A stretch of DNA of 8,943 bases from an uncultured Bacilli bacterium (lineage in GTDB: Bacteria > Bacillota_I > Bacilli_A > RF39 > UBA660). Location of the stretch: assembly GCA_947629115.1 (NCBI GenBank), contig CANRCL010000042.1:1-8943 (forward strand). Direction: 5' to 3'. How positions within the stretch are numbered: the stretch's first letter is position 1; the number at the start of each line of letters is the position of its first letter. The notes below the pieces were generated by a model. It was given only the letters and a program-made list of their open reading frames with translations. It did no database searches and had not been told where the DNA came from. The position numbers and the translations under genes are program-made. Shown here piece after piece: positions 1 to 5,935 of the stretch.

Positions 1-16
1 AAAATACTATTATTTA

Positions 17-25
17 TGGTATGAT
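17..25 (+). promoter_or_regulatory. Extended -10 promoter for the 46-870 gene
   Basis: TGGTATGAT reads as an extended -10 element (TGn followed by TATGAT, one mismatch to TATAAT). The -35 would fall before the window. The predicted start of transcription is near 32, which would leave a leader of only about 14 nt containing the ribosome site AGAGGTG (32-38), 7 nt before the ATG at 46. The same layout recurs before the genes at 1670 and 2837. Confidence 0.5.
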
Positions 26-45
26 TATGCTAGAGGTGTATCTAT

Positions 46-870
46 ATGAATTCACGAATGAGTAGATATTATGCTGATACTGAACTTGATAATACTCGCT
101 ATGGAAAAAATGAAGAGTTATATAAAGAGATAAGTAAAAGTGAATTAGATAGTTATGAAGTCAAAAGCAATACGACTATTTTAGGAGATAATAAACCAGA
201 AATAGATGTTGAAAAAATAAAACAAATTTTAGATACTAAATATAATGAAATACCCAAAAGAAAAAGTATTCGTATTGAAGAAGTTCCTGAAGAAAAAGAA
301 GAAAGAGAAATAACTAAAGAATATGATATTAATGTTATTTTAGAAAAAGCCAAAGAAGAAAAAGAAGAAAATTATGAAGAAGAAAGATTAAAAAAATTAA
401 GAGATACTCAATTTGATATTTTAAAAAATTTAGATTTAGAAACTAAAGATACAGAAGAAGAAAAAGCCGAAAGTGAAGAAGAAAATTTAAAAAATTTAAT
501 TAATACTATTGCTTTAAATGAATCTAAAAATACTCCGCATAATACTTCTTTAGATATTTTAAGTGAATTAAAGGGTAGTGGTAATACCGAAGTATTAGAT
601 GGTTTTAAAGATGAGTTAGATAAAACTTTAGAACAAACTGAAACTAAATTAGAAGAGGCTAAAGAAAAAGATTTAACTGATACTAAAATGATTAATTCTT
701 TTTATACTTCCTCTAATGCATTAAAAGAAAAAGATTTTGAAGATATTGATGATGATTTTAAAGATAGTATTGAATCAAATAATATATTAATTAAAGTTAT
801 AATTGGTATTATCGCTATTGTATTTATTGTAGGTATTGTAATAATTGTTAAAAATTTCTATTTTTCATAA
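46..870 (+). CDS. Acidic, coiled-coil, tail-anchored membrane protein of unknown function
   Basis: I do not recognise this 274-residue protein. It has no N-terminal signal peptide. Residues 1-245 are strongly charged and low in complexity, rich in Glu and Lys, with likely coiled coil at about 80-150 and 185-212. A single very hydrophobic segment at about 247-268, rich in Ile and Val, is followed by only six residues (KNFYFS), so the predicted topology is a cytoplasmic body with a C-terminal membrane anchor. The ATG at 46 has a good ribosome site (AGAGGTG, 7 nt spacing). The stop lies 8 nt before the yunB-like gene, so the two are probably co-transcribed. The neighbour suggests a possible link to spore or envelope development, but that is guilt by association. 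A scaffold or anchor role fits the architecture; no enzyme motif is visible. Confidence 0.8.
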   Translation: MNSRMSRYYADTELDNTRYGKNEELYKEISKSELDSYEVKSNTTILGDNKPEIDVEKIKQILDTKYNEIPKRKSIRIEEVPEEKEEREITKEYDINVILEKAKEEKEENYEEERLKKLRDTQFDILKNLDLETKDTEEEKAESEEENLKNLINTIALNESKNTPHNTSLDILSELKGSGNTEVLDGFKDELDKTLEQTETKLEEAKEKDLTDTKMINSFYTSSNALKEKDFEDIDDDFKDSIESNNILIKVIIGIIAIVFIVGIVIIVKNFYFS

Positions 871-878
871 AATTAAGT

Positions 879-1628
879 ATGAATAGATTTAAAAGTTATA
901 AAAGAAAATTTAAAAGAACGAATAATACAAGTAAAAAAACTAAACAAGTATTCATTGTTCTTTTTTTAGTGTTTATAAATGCTTTAATTATTTTTGAAAT
1001 ATATGGAAAAAGTATTACTCCTAAAATAGAAGTATTAGTAAATGAACAAATCGATGAATTAGTAGACCAATTTTTTAATGAACTTATAACCAATGAAGTA
1101 ATTAATCAAAATAGTATTAAAGATATATTAGATATTACGAAAAATCAAAAGGGAGAAATATTAACTGTTAATTATGATTTAGAAAAGAGTTATAAAATAT
1201 TAACGGATGTTTCCAAAATTTTAAAAGAGGGTTTAATAGATTTACAAAATGGTAAAATAAAAGTGACTTTTTATAATCGTTATCTTAAAAATGGTAAAAA
1301 TGGTTTAGTTTTAGATGTTCCATTCTTTATTAGTAGTAAAAATATCTTTTTAAATAATTTAGGGCCTAAAATACCTATTATGATTAATTTTAGTGAAACA
1401 TTACTTACTAATTTAAAAACTAAAGTGACTAATTATGGTTTTAATAATGCTTTATTAGAAGTCTATATTACAGTTGAAATGCAAAAGATAATAATTACAC
1501 CCATAGAAAAACAAAATGATAAATTAAATTATGATATTTTAATCGGGGCTTTAGTTGTCAATGGAAGTGTACCAGAATTTTATGATGGATTATATGAATA
1601 TGAGAGTGGTATTTTAGATATTCCCTAA
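879..1628 (+). CDS. yunB: Sporulation protein YunB
   Basis: This 249-residue protein matches the YunB family. A short basic N-terminus (residues 1-22) is followed by one membrane segment (about 23-42) and a large extracytoplasmic domain. Recalled family landmarks are present in order: LGPKIPI (161-167), YGFNNALLEV (186-195) and GSVPEFYDG near the C-terminus (229-237). The length is close to the roughly 250 residues of B. subtilis YunB. In B. subtilis yunB is expressed in the mother cell under SigE and is needed for efficient sporulation; its molecular role is not known. The start at 879 follows the previous stop by 8 nt and has no clear Shine-Dalgarno (only AATTAAGT precedes it), so translation is probably coupled to the upstream gene. 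Family assignment rests on the remembered motifs and the synteny with yutD and yutH. Confidence 0.85.
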   Translation: MNRFKSYKRKFKRTNNTSKKTKQVFIVLFLVFINALIIFEIYGKSITPKIEVLVNEQIDELVDQFFNELITNEVINQNSIKDILDITKNQKGEILTVNYDLEKSYKILTDVSKILKEGLIDLQNGKIKVTFYNRYLKNGKNGLVLDVPFFISSKNIFLNNLGPKIPIMINFSETLLTNLKTKVTNYGFNNALLEVYITVEMQKIIITPIEKQNDKLNYDILIGALVVNGSVPEFYDGLYEYESGILDIP

Positions 1629-1640
1629 AGTTTAAGAATA

Positions 1641-1649
1641 TGCTATAAT
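1641..1649 (+). promoter_or_regulatory. Extended -10 promoter for the 1670-2500 gene
   Basis: TGCTATAAT is a perfect extended -10 element lying 13-21 bases after the yunB stop. No good -35 is visible at 17-nt spacing (TTCCCT at 1621), which extended -10 promoters tolerate. Transcription would start near 1656, right at the ribosome site AGGTGAA (1656-1662), giving a very short leader. Confidence 0.6.
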
Positions 1650-1669
1650 TAAAATAGGTGAAGAATAAA

Positions 1670-2500
1670 ATGAAACCATATTTTATAAATGAAGCCTTTG
1701 ATAAAGCCATAAATGATTATTTAATAAGTAAAGATAACATTGATAGTCCTCTTTATGAATCTTTTTTAGTGGTAGTAATTAGAATGTTAATTAATATTTA
1801 TGGTGAATTAGATATTTTAAATCCTTTTTATATTAAAGATGAAGAAGCATTTACGGATAATTTAATGAAATATGGTGCTAAAAAAGAAAATATAGATAGT
1901 TTAAAAAGGTTAGTTGATGGTTTTTATCAAATTGATAAAAGAAATAAAAATGCTGTTAAGTCCGAGATAAATATTTATTTTATTGAAGTTCAAAAAAGTT
2001 TAATCGATTTATTTACTTTAAAAAGAGTTAATTTTGGGTTAACTGAAAATGAAAGTAAAGAATTTTTCAACTTACTTTATACACCAGGTACAAATAGTTT
2101 TTTAAGAATATCTTATAATTTTAAAAATGCCGAAGATATATATGAAGTGGCAGAATATTATAAAGAAAGTTTAAAAGAAAAGGAAAAGACAAAAGAACAA
2201 GAAGATAAAAAGAATATTTTAGGATTTGACATTTATAAATTATTTAATTATAGTATAGCGGACATTAGTAAAATGAGTAGTAAAGATGTTGATAAATTAA
2301 ATAGTGAAATATATGAATCATTTGATATTAATGAAAACGCTATTAATAAAGAATATTTATTAGAAGAAAAAATGCGTGAAATTCAAATGCAACAAAATCC
2401 AATTACAACAGGAAATGGTTATGTTGATATTTTACTAATTATGAGTGTTATTGTCACATCTATAATGGTTGTAATAATATTTGGAGCAATTATTTTTTAG
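1670..2500 (+). CDS. Tail-anchored membrane protein of unknown function
   Basis: I do not recognise this 276-residue protein. The body (1-250) looks alpha-helical and soluble, with a charged Lys/Glu stretch at about 165-182. One hydrophobic segment at the extreme C-terminus (about 252-276) ends without a hydrophilic tail, so it is predicted to be anchored with its body in the cytoplasm. I chose the ATG at 1670 because AGGTGAA (1656-1662) lies 7 nt upstream of it. The in-frame GTG at 1658 is part of that ribosome site and has none of its own. The gene ends in a TAG that overlaps the ribosome site of the YutD gene, so the two form one transcript. This is the second C-terminally anchored protein in the cluster, and it shows no evident sequence relation to the one at 46-870. 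No catalytic motif is visible. Confidence 0.8.
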   Translation: MKPYFINEAFDKAINDYLISKDNIDSPLYESFLVVVIRMLINIYGELDILNPFYIKDEEAFTDNLMKYGAKKENIDSLKRLVDGFYQIDKRNKNAVKSEINIYFIEVQKSLIDLFTLKRVNFGLTENESKEFFNLLYTPGTNSFLRISYNFKNAEDIYEVAEYYKESLKEKEKTKEQEDKKNILGFDIYKLFNYSIADISKMSSKDVDKLNSEIYESFDINENAINKEYLLEEKMREIQMQQNPITTGNGYVDILLIMSVIVTSIMVVIIFGAIIF

Positions 2501-2509
2501 GGAGGTTTT

Positions 2510-2800
2510 ATGAAAATAAATATTAGGGGAGTTTTATACGAAGTTGTTAAAGATTTTGGCGACACAGTTAAAGAAATTAATTTTGATGAAATAGTGACCG
2601 ATTATTATGATAACTTTGATTATATTGTAGGGGATTGGGCATATAATAAAGTAAGATTAAAAGGATTTTATAATAGTAATCATAAATATAGAAAAGAACA
2701 TAATGATATAAAAAATGTCGATAAATATATTAAAAATAACTGTGCTTATGGTTGTAAGCATTTCATCTTAAAAAAGATAGAGATTGAAAAAGAAAAATAG
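2510..2800 (+). CDS. yutD: YutD family protein (DUF1027)
   Basis: This 96-residue cytoplasmic protein matches the YutD/DUF1027 family of Bacillota. The two recalled signature blocks are present: FDYIVGDWAYNKVRLKGFY at 36-54 (YDYIVGDWGYGQLRLRGFF in B. subtilis YutD, from memory) and the C-terminal NNCAYGCKHFILKK at 76-89, which contains the conserved C-x3-C pair (Cys78, Cys82). The length equals the family's usual 90-100 residues. The function is not established. The ribosome site AGGGAGG (2499-2505) overlaps the previous stop codon and sits 4 nt before the ATG, so expression is probably coupled to the upstream gene. In B. subtilis yutD lies in the same neighbourhood as yunB and yutH, as here. 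Confidence 0.88.
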   Translation: MKINIRGVLYEVVKDFGDTVKEINFDEIVTDYYDNFDYIVGDWAYNKVRLKGFYNSNHKYRKEHNDIKNVDKYIKNNCAYGCKHFILKKIEIEKEK

Positions 2801-2812
2801 TTTTGTTATAAT
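2784..2812 (+). promoter_or_regulatory. Strong SigA-type promoter for the Pro/Ala/Thr-rich protein
   Basis: TTGAAA (2784-2789), a 17-nt spacer and TATAAT (2807-2812) form a near-consensus promoter, reinforced by TG one base before the -10 (2804-2805). The -35 and part of the spacer lie inside the last codons of yutD. Transcription would start near 2819, with AGAGGGA (2823-2829) as the ribosome site 7 nt before the ATG at 2837. This is the best-formed vegetative promoter in the first half of the window. Confidence 0.75.
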
Positions 2813-2836
2813 GTTAAAGAATAGAGGGATTGATGT

Positions 2837-3925
2837 ATGGGAAAAATAAAAATAAATTTAACTTCAGGAGCGATAGTTGAAAAACCTTTGATATGTGCTT
2901 TTAAAGCCAGTGATAATGAATATGTTGTTTTAGATGATGAAATGAATGGCTCAATGGGATTGCCAATAATTTTAGTTTGTAAATATGTAGATAATAAATT
3001 AACAAAAATATTAGACCAAAGTGAATGGCAAACTGTTAAGGAATATTTAAAAAATATTATTGCTGGTGGACAATTAGAATTTATTAAAATGGGTAATGAA
3101 TTACAAGCCGATGATATTTATTATACTCAACTAACATTACCAGTTCCATCTTTTGATGCTTTAAAAGGTGCATATAAAGTAGAAGAAACACCAACTCCAG
3201 TAGCCCCAGTTAGTCCTGCGCCAGTTGTTGAAACCCCAGCAGTTGCAACTCCAGCCGAGACTCCAGTTCCAGCACCAAGTGAAGTAGCAAGCACTCCTAG
3301 TGTGAGTGAACCAGTTAAAGAAGAAAATAAAAATTTAGAAGAAACCGGAATTTTAGATTTAAATTTAAATAATATACCAACTCCAGATAGTACTCCAGCA
3401 CCAAGTAATACTCCAACCCCAGCAGTAGAGCCAGCATCAGAAGGACCAGGAGTAGTAGGAGGAGTAGGGGAGCAAGGAGAACCAGCCACTACTCCAGAAG
3501 TTAATGAACCGGCAGCACCAACTACATCAACTGCTCCAGTTCCACCTGCAACCGAAGAAGTATCAACCGCACCTACTGAAAATACTGTACCAACACCTCC
3601 AGAACCAGCCCCAGTAGCAACTCCCGAAAGTACTCCGGCTGCTCCAACTCCAACAGTTGCCACTGAAAATGTAATTCCATCAATTGAACCAATAATTACT
3701 CCTCAAGTAGAGGCCACTCCAGTAGCGCCTACTACGGAAGAAGTAAAGGTGACAGAAATAAATCCTAGTCCAGCAAGTCCAGCACCAGTTGAACCAGCAG
3801 CCATGACTACTCCAGAAAGTAAGTTTAAAGACCAAAAAGAAGCCTTTATGCAAGCCTGTGAAAATATGTTTGATGCTTTAGTTCAAAAATTTGAAAGAGA
3901 ATTAGAAAATAATAAACAAAACTGA
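2837..3925 (+). CDS. Cytoplasmic protein with long Pro/Ala/Thr-rich linker and C-terminal helix
   Basis: This 362-residue protein has three parts. Residues 1-114 form a folded domain whose pattern (KIKINLTSG..., EYVVLDDE, CKYVDNKLTKILDQSEW, VKEYLKN) loosely recalls the DUF1292/YrzB beta-rich domain; this is a weak visual likeness only. Residues 115-322 are a low-complexity linker of Pro, Ala, Thr, Val and Glu. It is interrupted by a hydrophobic island ETGILDLNLNNI (169-180), which may be a binding motif, and by a Gly-rich patch GPGVVGGVGEQGEP (203-216). Residues 323-362 form a charged amphipathic helix (FKDQKEAFMQACENMFDALVQ). There is no signal peptide, LPxTG motif or membrane segment, so unlike most Pro-rich proteins of Gram-positives it should stay in the cytoplasm. 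Function unknown. It has its own strong promoter and its own terminator. Confidence 0.82.
   Translation: MGKIKINLTSGAIVEKPLICAFKASDNEYVVLDDEMNGSMGLPIILVCKYVDNKLTKILDQSEWQTVKEYLKNIIAGGQLEFIKMGNELQADDIYYTQLTLPVPSFDALKGAYKVEETPTPVAPVSPAPVVETPAVATPAETPVPAPSEVASTPSVSEPVKEENKNLEETGILDLNLNNIPTPDSTPAPSNTPTPAVEPASEGPGVVGGVGEQGEPATTPEVNEPAAPTTSTAPVPPATEEVSTAPTENTVPTPPEPAPVATPESTPAAPTPTVATENVIPSIEPIITPQVEATPVAPTTEEVKVTEINPSPASPAPVEPAAMTTPESKFKDQKEAFMQACENMFDALVQKFERELENNKQN
3179..3802 (+). repeat. Low-complexity Pro/Ala/Thr coding repeat region
   Basis: About 620 bases built largely from CCA, GCA/GCC, ACT and GAA codons, giving irregular repeats such as TPAP, APTP, PVAP and TEEV. It is visibly richer in C (and locally G, at about 3441-3485) than the surrounding sequence. 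No exact tandem unit is evident by eye. Such stretches are prone to length change by slippage or recombination, so strains may differ here. Confidence 0.7.
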
Positions 3926-3944
3926 ATTAATTTTCAGTTTTTTT
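3918..3944 (+). terminator. Rho-independent terminator overlapping a stop codon
   Basis: AAAACTGAA (3918-3926) pairs perfectly with TTCAGTTTT (3933-3941) around the 6-nt loop TTAATT, and the run of seven T (3938-3944) follows. The stop TGA (3923-3925) lies within the 5' arm. The stem is 9 bp with three G-C pairs counting both arms. It closes the Pro-rich gene's transcript and separates it from the YutH-like gene. Confidence 0.82.
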
Positions 3945-3968
3945 CATACCATTTAATAGGAAAATAGT

Positions 3969-4892
3969 ATGAAAGAAATAATAAATTATAATTATAATTT
4001 CGATATTACTGAACTTGAAGAAAAGAGCAATTATTCAGCATTTAATTATTATGGTGATAGTTTTTATTTTGTCTTTTTTAATCGAACAGAAGAAGAATTA
4101 CAAGATTTAGTGGCTATTTGTAATGAATTAAAGATGAAAGGCATAAGAGTTCACGATTTTATTTTAAATCGTTATGGTAAAATCCTTACTAAAGTAGGAG
4201 ATAATTATTATTTACTTTTAAAACTTAATTGTAATAAAGATGAAAAAATAGATTTTGATAATTTATGTGTTTATATTAGTAAATTTAAATTAAATAATTC
4301 AAATAGTAAATTATATCGTAATAATTGGGGAGACCTTTGGAGTAGTAAAATAGATTATTTTGAATATCAAATTAAAGAAATTGGAAAAGATAAAAAAATA
4401 GTTTTAGATTCTTTTAGTTATTATATTGGTTTAGCCGAAAATGCTATTTGTTATGTTAATAAAATAAATAAAGTTATTGGTAAAAGTGAAAATGATAATA
4501 TTACTTTATCTCATCGGCGCATATTTTATCCTAATACTAATTTAAATTATTTAAATCCTTTAAGTTTTATCTTTGATTTAGAAGTTCGAGATATTGCTGG
4601 ATTTTTAAAGATTGAATTTTTTAATGGCGAAGATAGTTTGCTAGATTTAATTACTTATTTAAAAATAAAAAGATTAACTCCATATAGTTATCATATGTTA
4701 TATGCAAGACTTTTATATCCCTCATATTATTTTGATATTTATGAAGATATAATGAATAATAATGGTGATGAAGAAAAATTAATTCCAATAATTAATAAAG
4801 TTAATGATTATCAAGAATTTTTAAAAAATGCTTACTTTGAAATTAGTAAATATACTAATTTAGAAAAAATTGATTGGATAATAAAAAATTGA
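3969..4892 (+). CDS. yutH: YutH-like spore coat-associated pseudokinase
   Basis: This 307-residue protein resembles YutH, a relative of the CotS spore-coat proteins that share the aminoglycoside-phosphotransferase/choline-kinase fold. Recognisable blocks are RNNWGDLWSSKIDYFEYQI (117-135), the signature SFSYYIGLAENAI (148-160), a catalytic-loop counterpart SHRRIFYPN (181-189) and the metal-loop counterpart FDLEVRDIAGFL (202-213). In active kinases the loop reads H-x-D; here it is His182-Arg-Arg184, so the catalytic Asp appears to be missing and phosphotransfer is doubtful. Length is slightly under the roughly 340 of B. subtilis YutH. The ribosome site is AGGA (3958-3961), 7 nt before the ATG. 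The gene starts 43 nt after the previous stop, beyond a terminator; I see no convincing promoter for it. In B. subtilis yutH lies a few genes from yutD, supporting the assignment. Confidence 0.75.
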   Translation: MKEIINYNYNFDITELEEKSNYSAFNYYGDSFYFVFFNRTEEELQDLVAICNELKMKGIRVHDFILNRYGKILTKVGDNYYLLLKLNCNKDEKIDFDNLCVYISKFKLNNSNSKLYRNNWGDLWSSKIDYFEYQIKEIGKDKKIVLDSFSYYIGLAENAICYVNKINKVIGKSENDNITLSHRRIFYPNTNLNYLNPLSFIFDLEVRDIAGFLKIEFFNGEDSLLDLITYLKIKRLTPYSYHMLYARLLYPSYYFDIYEDIMNNNGDEEKLIPIINKVNDYQEFLKNAYFEISKYTNLEKIDWIIKN

Positions 4893-4910
4893 ATAAAATG
4901 CAAAATGATA

Positions 4911-4939
4911 TTGCAATATTCTAGAAAATATGCTAAATT
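4911..4939 (+). promoter_or_regulatory. Probable promoter of secE-nusG
   Basis: TTGCAA (4911-4916), a 17-nt spacer and TAAATT (4934-4939) preceded by TGC (4931-4933) form a plausible extended SigA promoter. Each hexamer has four of six consensus bases. Transcription would start near 4946, so the hairpin at 4947-4960 would sit at the very 5' end of the transcript. Confidence 0.45.
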
Positions 4940-4946
4940 ATAAATG

Positions 4947-4964
4947 AACACGAAAGTGTTTTTT
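4947..4964 (+). terminator. GAAA-tetraloop hairpin with T-run before secE
   Basis: AACAC (4947-4951) pairs with GTGTT (4956-4960) around a GAAA loop closed by C-G, an especially stable tetraloop, followed by a run of six T (4959-4964). It can be read as a short rho-independent terminator of the upstream gene. Because the only good secE promoter lies before it, it could equally be a 5' leader attenuator or an RNA-stabilising hairpin. The short stem makes termination uncertain. Confidence 0.5.
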
Positions 4965-4991
4965 AATTGCTAAAAAATTTAGGAGGTTAAA

Positions 4992-5246
4992 ATGGCAAAA
5001 GAAACTAAAGAAAAGAAAAATGTTAAAAATGAAAAAAGTAAAAAAGAATTAAAAACTAAAAAGACTCCGAAAGTAAAAAAAGAAAGTTTGGCTAAAGGAG
5101 TAAAAAAAGAATTAAAATTAGTTAAATGGCCAGATGCTAATGAAATGGTTAAAAATACAATTGCTACTATTGTATTTTGTATAGTTTTTGTAGCATTCTT
5201 TGAATTACTAAATGTAGTAATGGCATTTATAAAGGGGAGTTTCTAA
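4992..5246 (+). CDS. secE: Preprotein translocase subunit SecE
   Basis: SecE is the small essential subunit that clamps SecY in the membrane protein-export channel. This 84-residue protein has a Lys-rich, disordered N-terminus (1-33), the conserved cytoplasmic amphipathic helix KGVKKELKLVKWPDANEM (35-52) with the family's KWP motif, and one membrane helix (about 56-80). The single-span form is normal for Gram-positives; the basic extension makes it a little longer than the usual 60 residues. AGGAGG (4981-4986) lies 5 nt before the ATG. The stop overlaps the start of nusG by one base (TAATG), the standard secE-nusG coupling. Confidence 0.95.
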   Translation: MAKETKEKKNVKNEKSKKELKTKKTPKVKKESLAKGVKKELKLVKWPDANEMVKNTIATIVFCIVFVAFFELLNVVMAFIKGSF

Positions 5247-5779
5247 TGGAAAAATTATGGTATGTTGTTAACACTTATTCGGGACATGAACAAAAAGTAA
5301 AAGAAAAACTAGAAGCCAAAATTGAATCAATGGGCATGCAAGATTATATCTTTAGAGTAGTAATTCCTGAAACTACGGAAGTAGAAGTTAAAGATGGTGT
5401 TAAAAAAGAAAAAGTTAAAAAAATGTTTCCCGGTTATATTTTAGTCGAAATGATTATGTCTGATGAAGCATGGTATATAGTTAGAAATACTCCAGGAGTT
5501 ACTGGATTTATTGGTTCAAGTGGTAAAGGTGCTAAACCAACGCCATTATTACCTCAAGAAATAGACCGTATTTTAGTTAATATGGGTATGAGTCGTGTTA
5601 ATGTTGAAGATGACTTAAAAGTTGGCGATGAAGTAAGTATTGTTGATGGACCATTTAAAGGTATGATAGGTAAAGTTGATAATATTGATACTGAAAATAA
5701 TCGTTTAAATATAATTATCGATTTATTTGGTCAAGAAACATCTGTTGATGTTGAACTTTTCCAAGTAAGTAAAAATTAA
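5246..5779 (+). CDS. nusG: Transcription termination/antitermination factor NusG
   Basis: NusG binds RNA polymerase at the clamp and affects pausing, elongation, termination and transcription-translation coupling. The 177 residues have the full family layout: an NGN domain (about 3-112) opening with KLWYVVNTYSGHE and containing KMFPGYILVEM and the NTPGVTGFIG block, then a KOW domain (about 122-177) with VGDEVSIVDGPFKGMIGKV and a LFGQETSVDVE end. No insertion or truncation is seen. Its ribosome site AAGGGGAG lies within the end of secE. Usually rplK and rplA follow; here a 156-nt gap and a TetR gene follow instead. Confidence 0.97.
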   Translation: MEKLWYVVNTYSGHEQKVKEKLEAKIESMGMQDYIFRVVIPETTEVEVKDGVKKEKVKKMFPGYILVEMIMSDEAWYIVRNTPGVTGFIGSSGKGAKPTPLLPQEIDRILVNMGMSRVNVEDDLKVGDEVSIVDGPFKGMIGKVDNIDTENNRLNIIIDLFGQETSVDVELFQVSKN

Positions 5780-5871
5780 AGAAAAATTTAAAAGTATTAA
5801 AAAAAATTCATGAAAATTTTTGATAAATGTCAAGAGTTGGATTGAATTTTTATTTTTTTATTAAAAATATG

Positions 5872-5886
5872 TTGACACTGTGTCAT
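5872..5886 (+). promoter_or_regulatory. TetR operator O1
   Basis: TTGACA-CTG-TGTCAT is an inverted repeat with arms TTGACA/TGTCAW around a 3-bp centre. Its left arm is also the -35 hexamer of the regulator's promoter, so repressor bound here should block RNA polymerase. A second copy lies 33 bp downstream. Confidence 0.75.
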
Positions 5887-5900
5887 TGCTGATATATTAT
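5872..5900 (+). promoter_or_regulatory. SigA-type promoter of the TetR-led operon
   Basis: The consensus -35 TTGACA (5872-5877), a 17-nt spacer and TATTAT (5895-5900, five of six) form a strong promoter preceded by an A/T-rich tract (5841-5870). Transcription should start near 5907, inside the second operator. No other convincing promoter is seen before the genes downstream, so it probably drives the whole cluster. Confidence 0.8.
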
Positions 5901-5904
5901 TATA

Positions 5905-5919
5905 TTGACAATGTGTCAA
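5905..5919 (+). promoter_or_regulatory. TetR operator O2
   Basis: TTGACA-ATG-TGTCAA has perfect 6-bp inverted arms around a 3-bp centre. It covers the predicted transcription start and ends one base before the ribosome site AGGAGGG (5921-5927). It has the same arms and spacing as O1; centre-to-centre distance is 33 bp, about three helical turns, so two dimers would lie on the same DNA face. Confidence 0.78.
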
Positions 5920-5935
5920 TAGGAGGGTACAAAAG

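Noticed and set aside
153..1093. Minus-strand open frames at 153-353 and 896-1093
   Set aside because: Both lie fully inside well-supported + strand genes, lack ribosome sites and have compositions expected from reverse reading of AT-rich codons.
1658..1669. GTG at 1658 as start of the tail-anchored protein
   Set aside because: The GTG is part of AGGTGAA, which is correctly spaced as the ribosome site of the ATG at 1670. Nothing suitable lies upstream of the GTG.
3127..3663. Long minus-strand open frame of 178 residues opposite the Pro-rich gene
   Set aside because: Its Gly/Val/Ala composition is the mirror of the Pro/Ala/Thr codons on the + strand, which rarely give antisense stops. It has no ribosome site or family likeness.
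5802..5821. Possible nusG terminator: AAAAATT/AATTTTT stem around CATGAA
   Set aside because: The 7-bp stem contains only A-T pairs and no T-run follows beyond the stem, so it is likely chance in such AT-rich DNA.
5820..5833. Third TetR site TTGATA-AA-TGTCAA upstream of O1
   Set aside because: One arm has a mismatch and the centre is 2 bp rather than 3 bp, which breaks dimer spacing; it may be a decayed or chance half-site.
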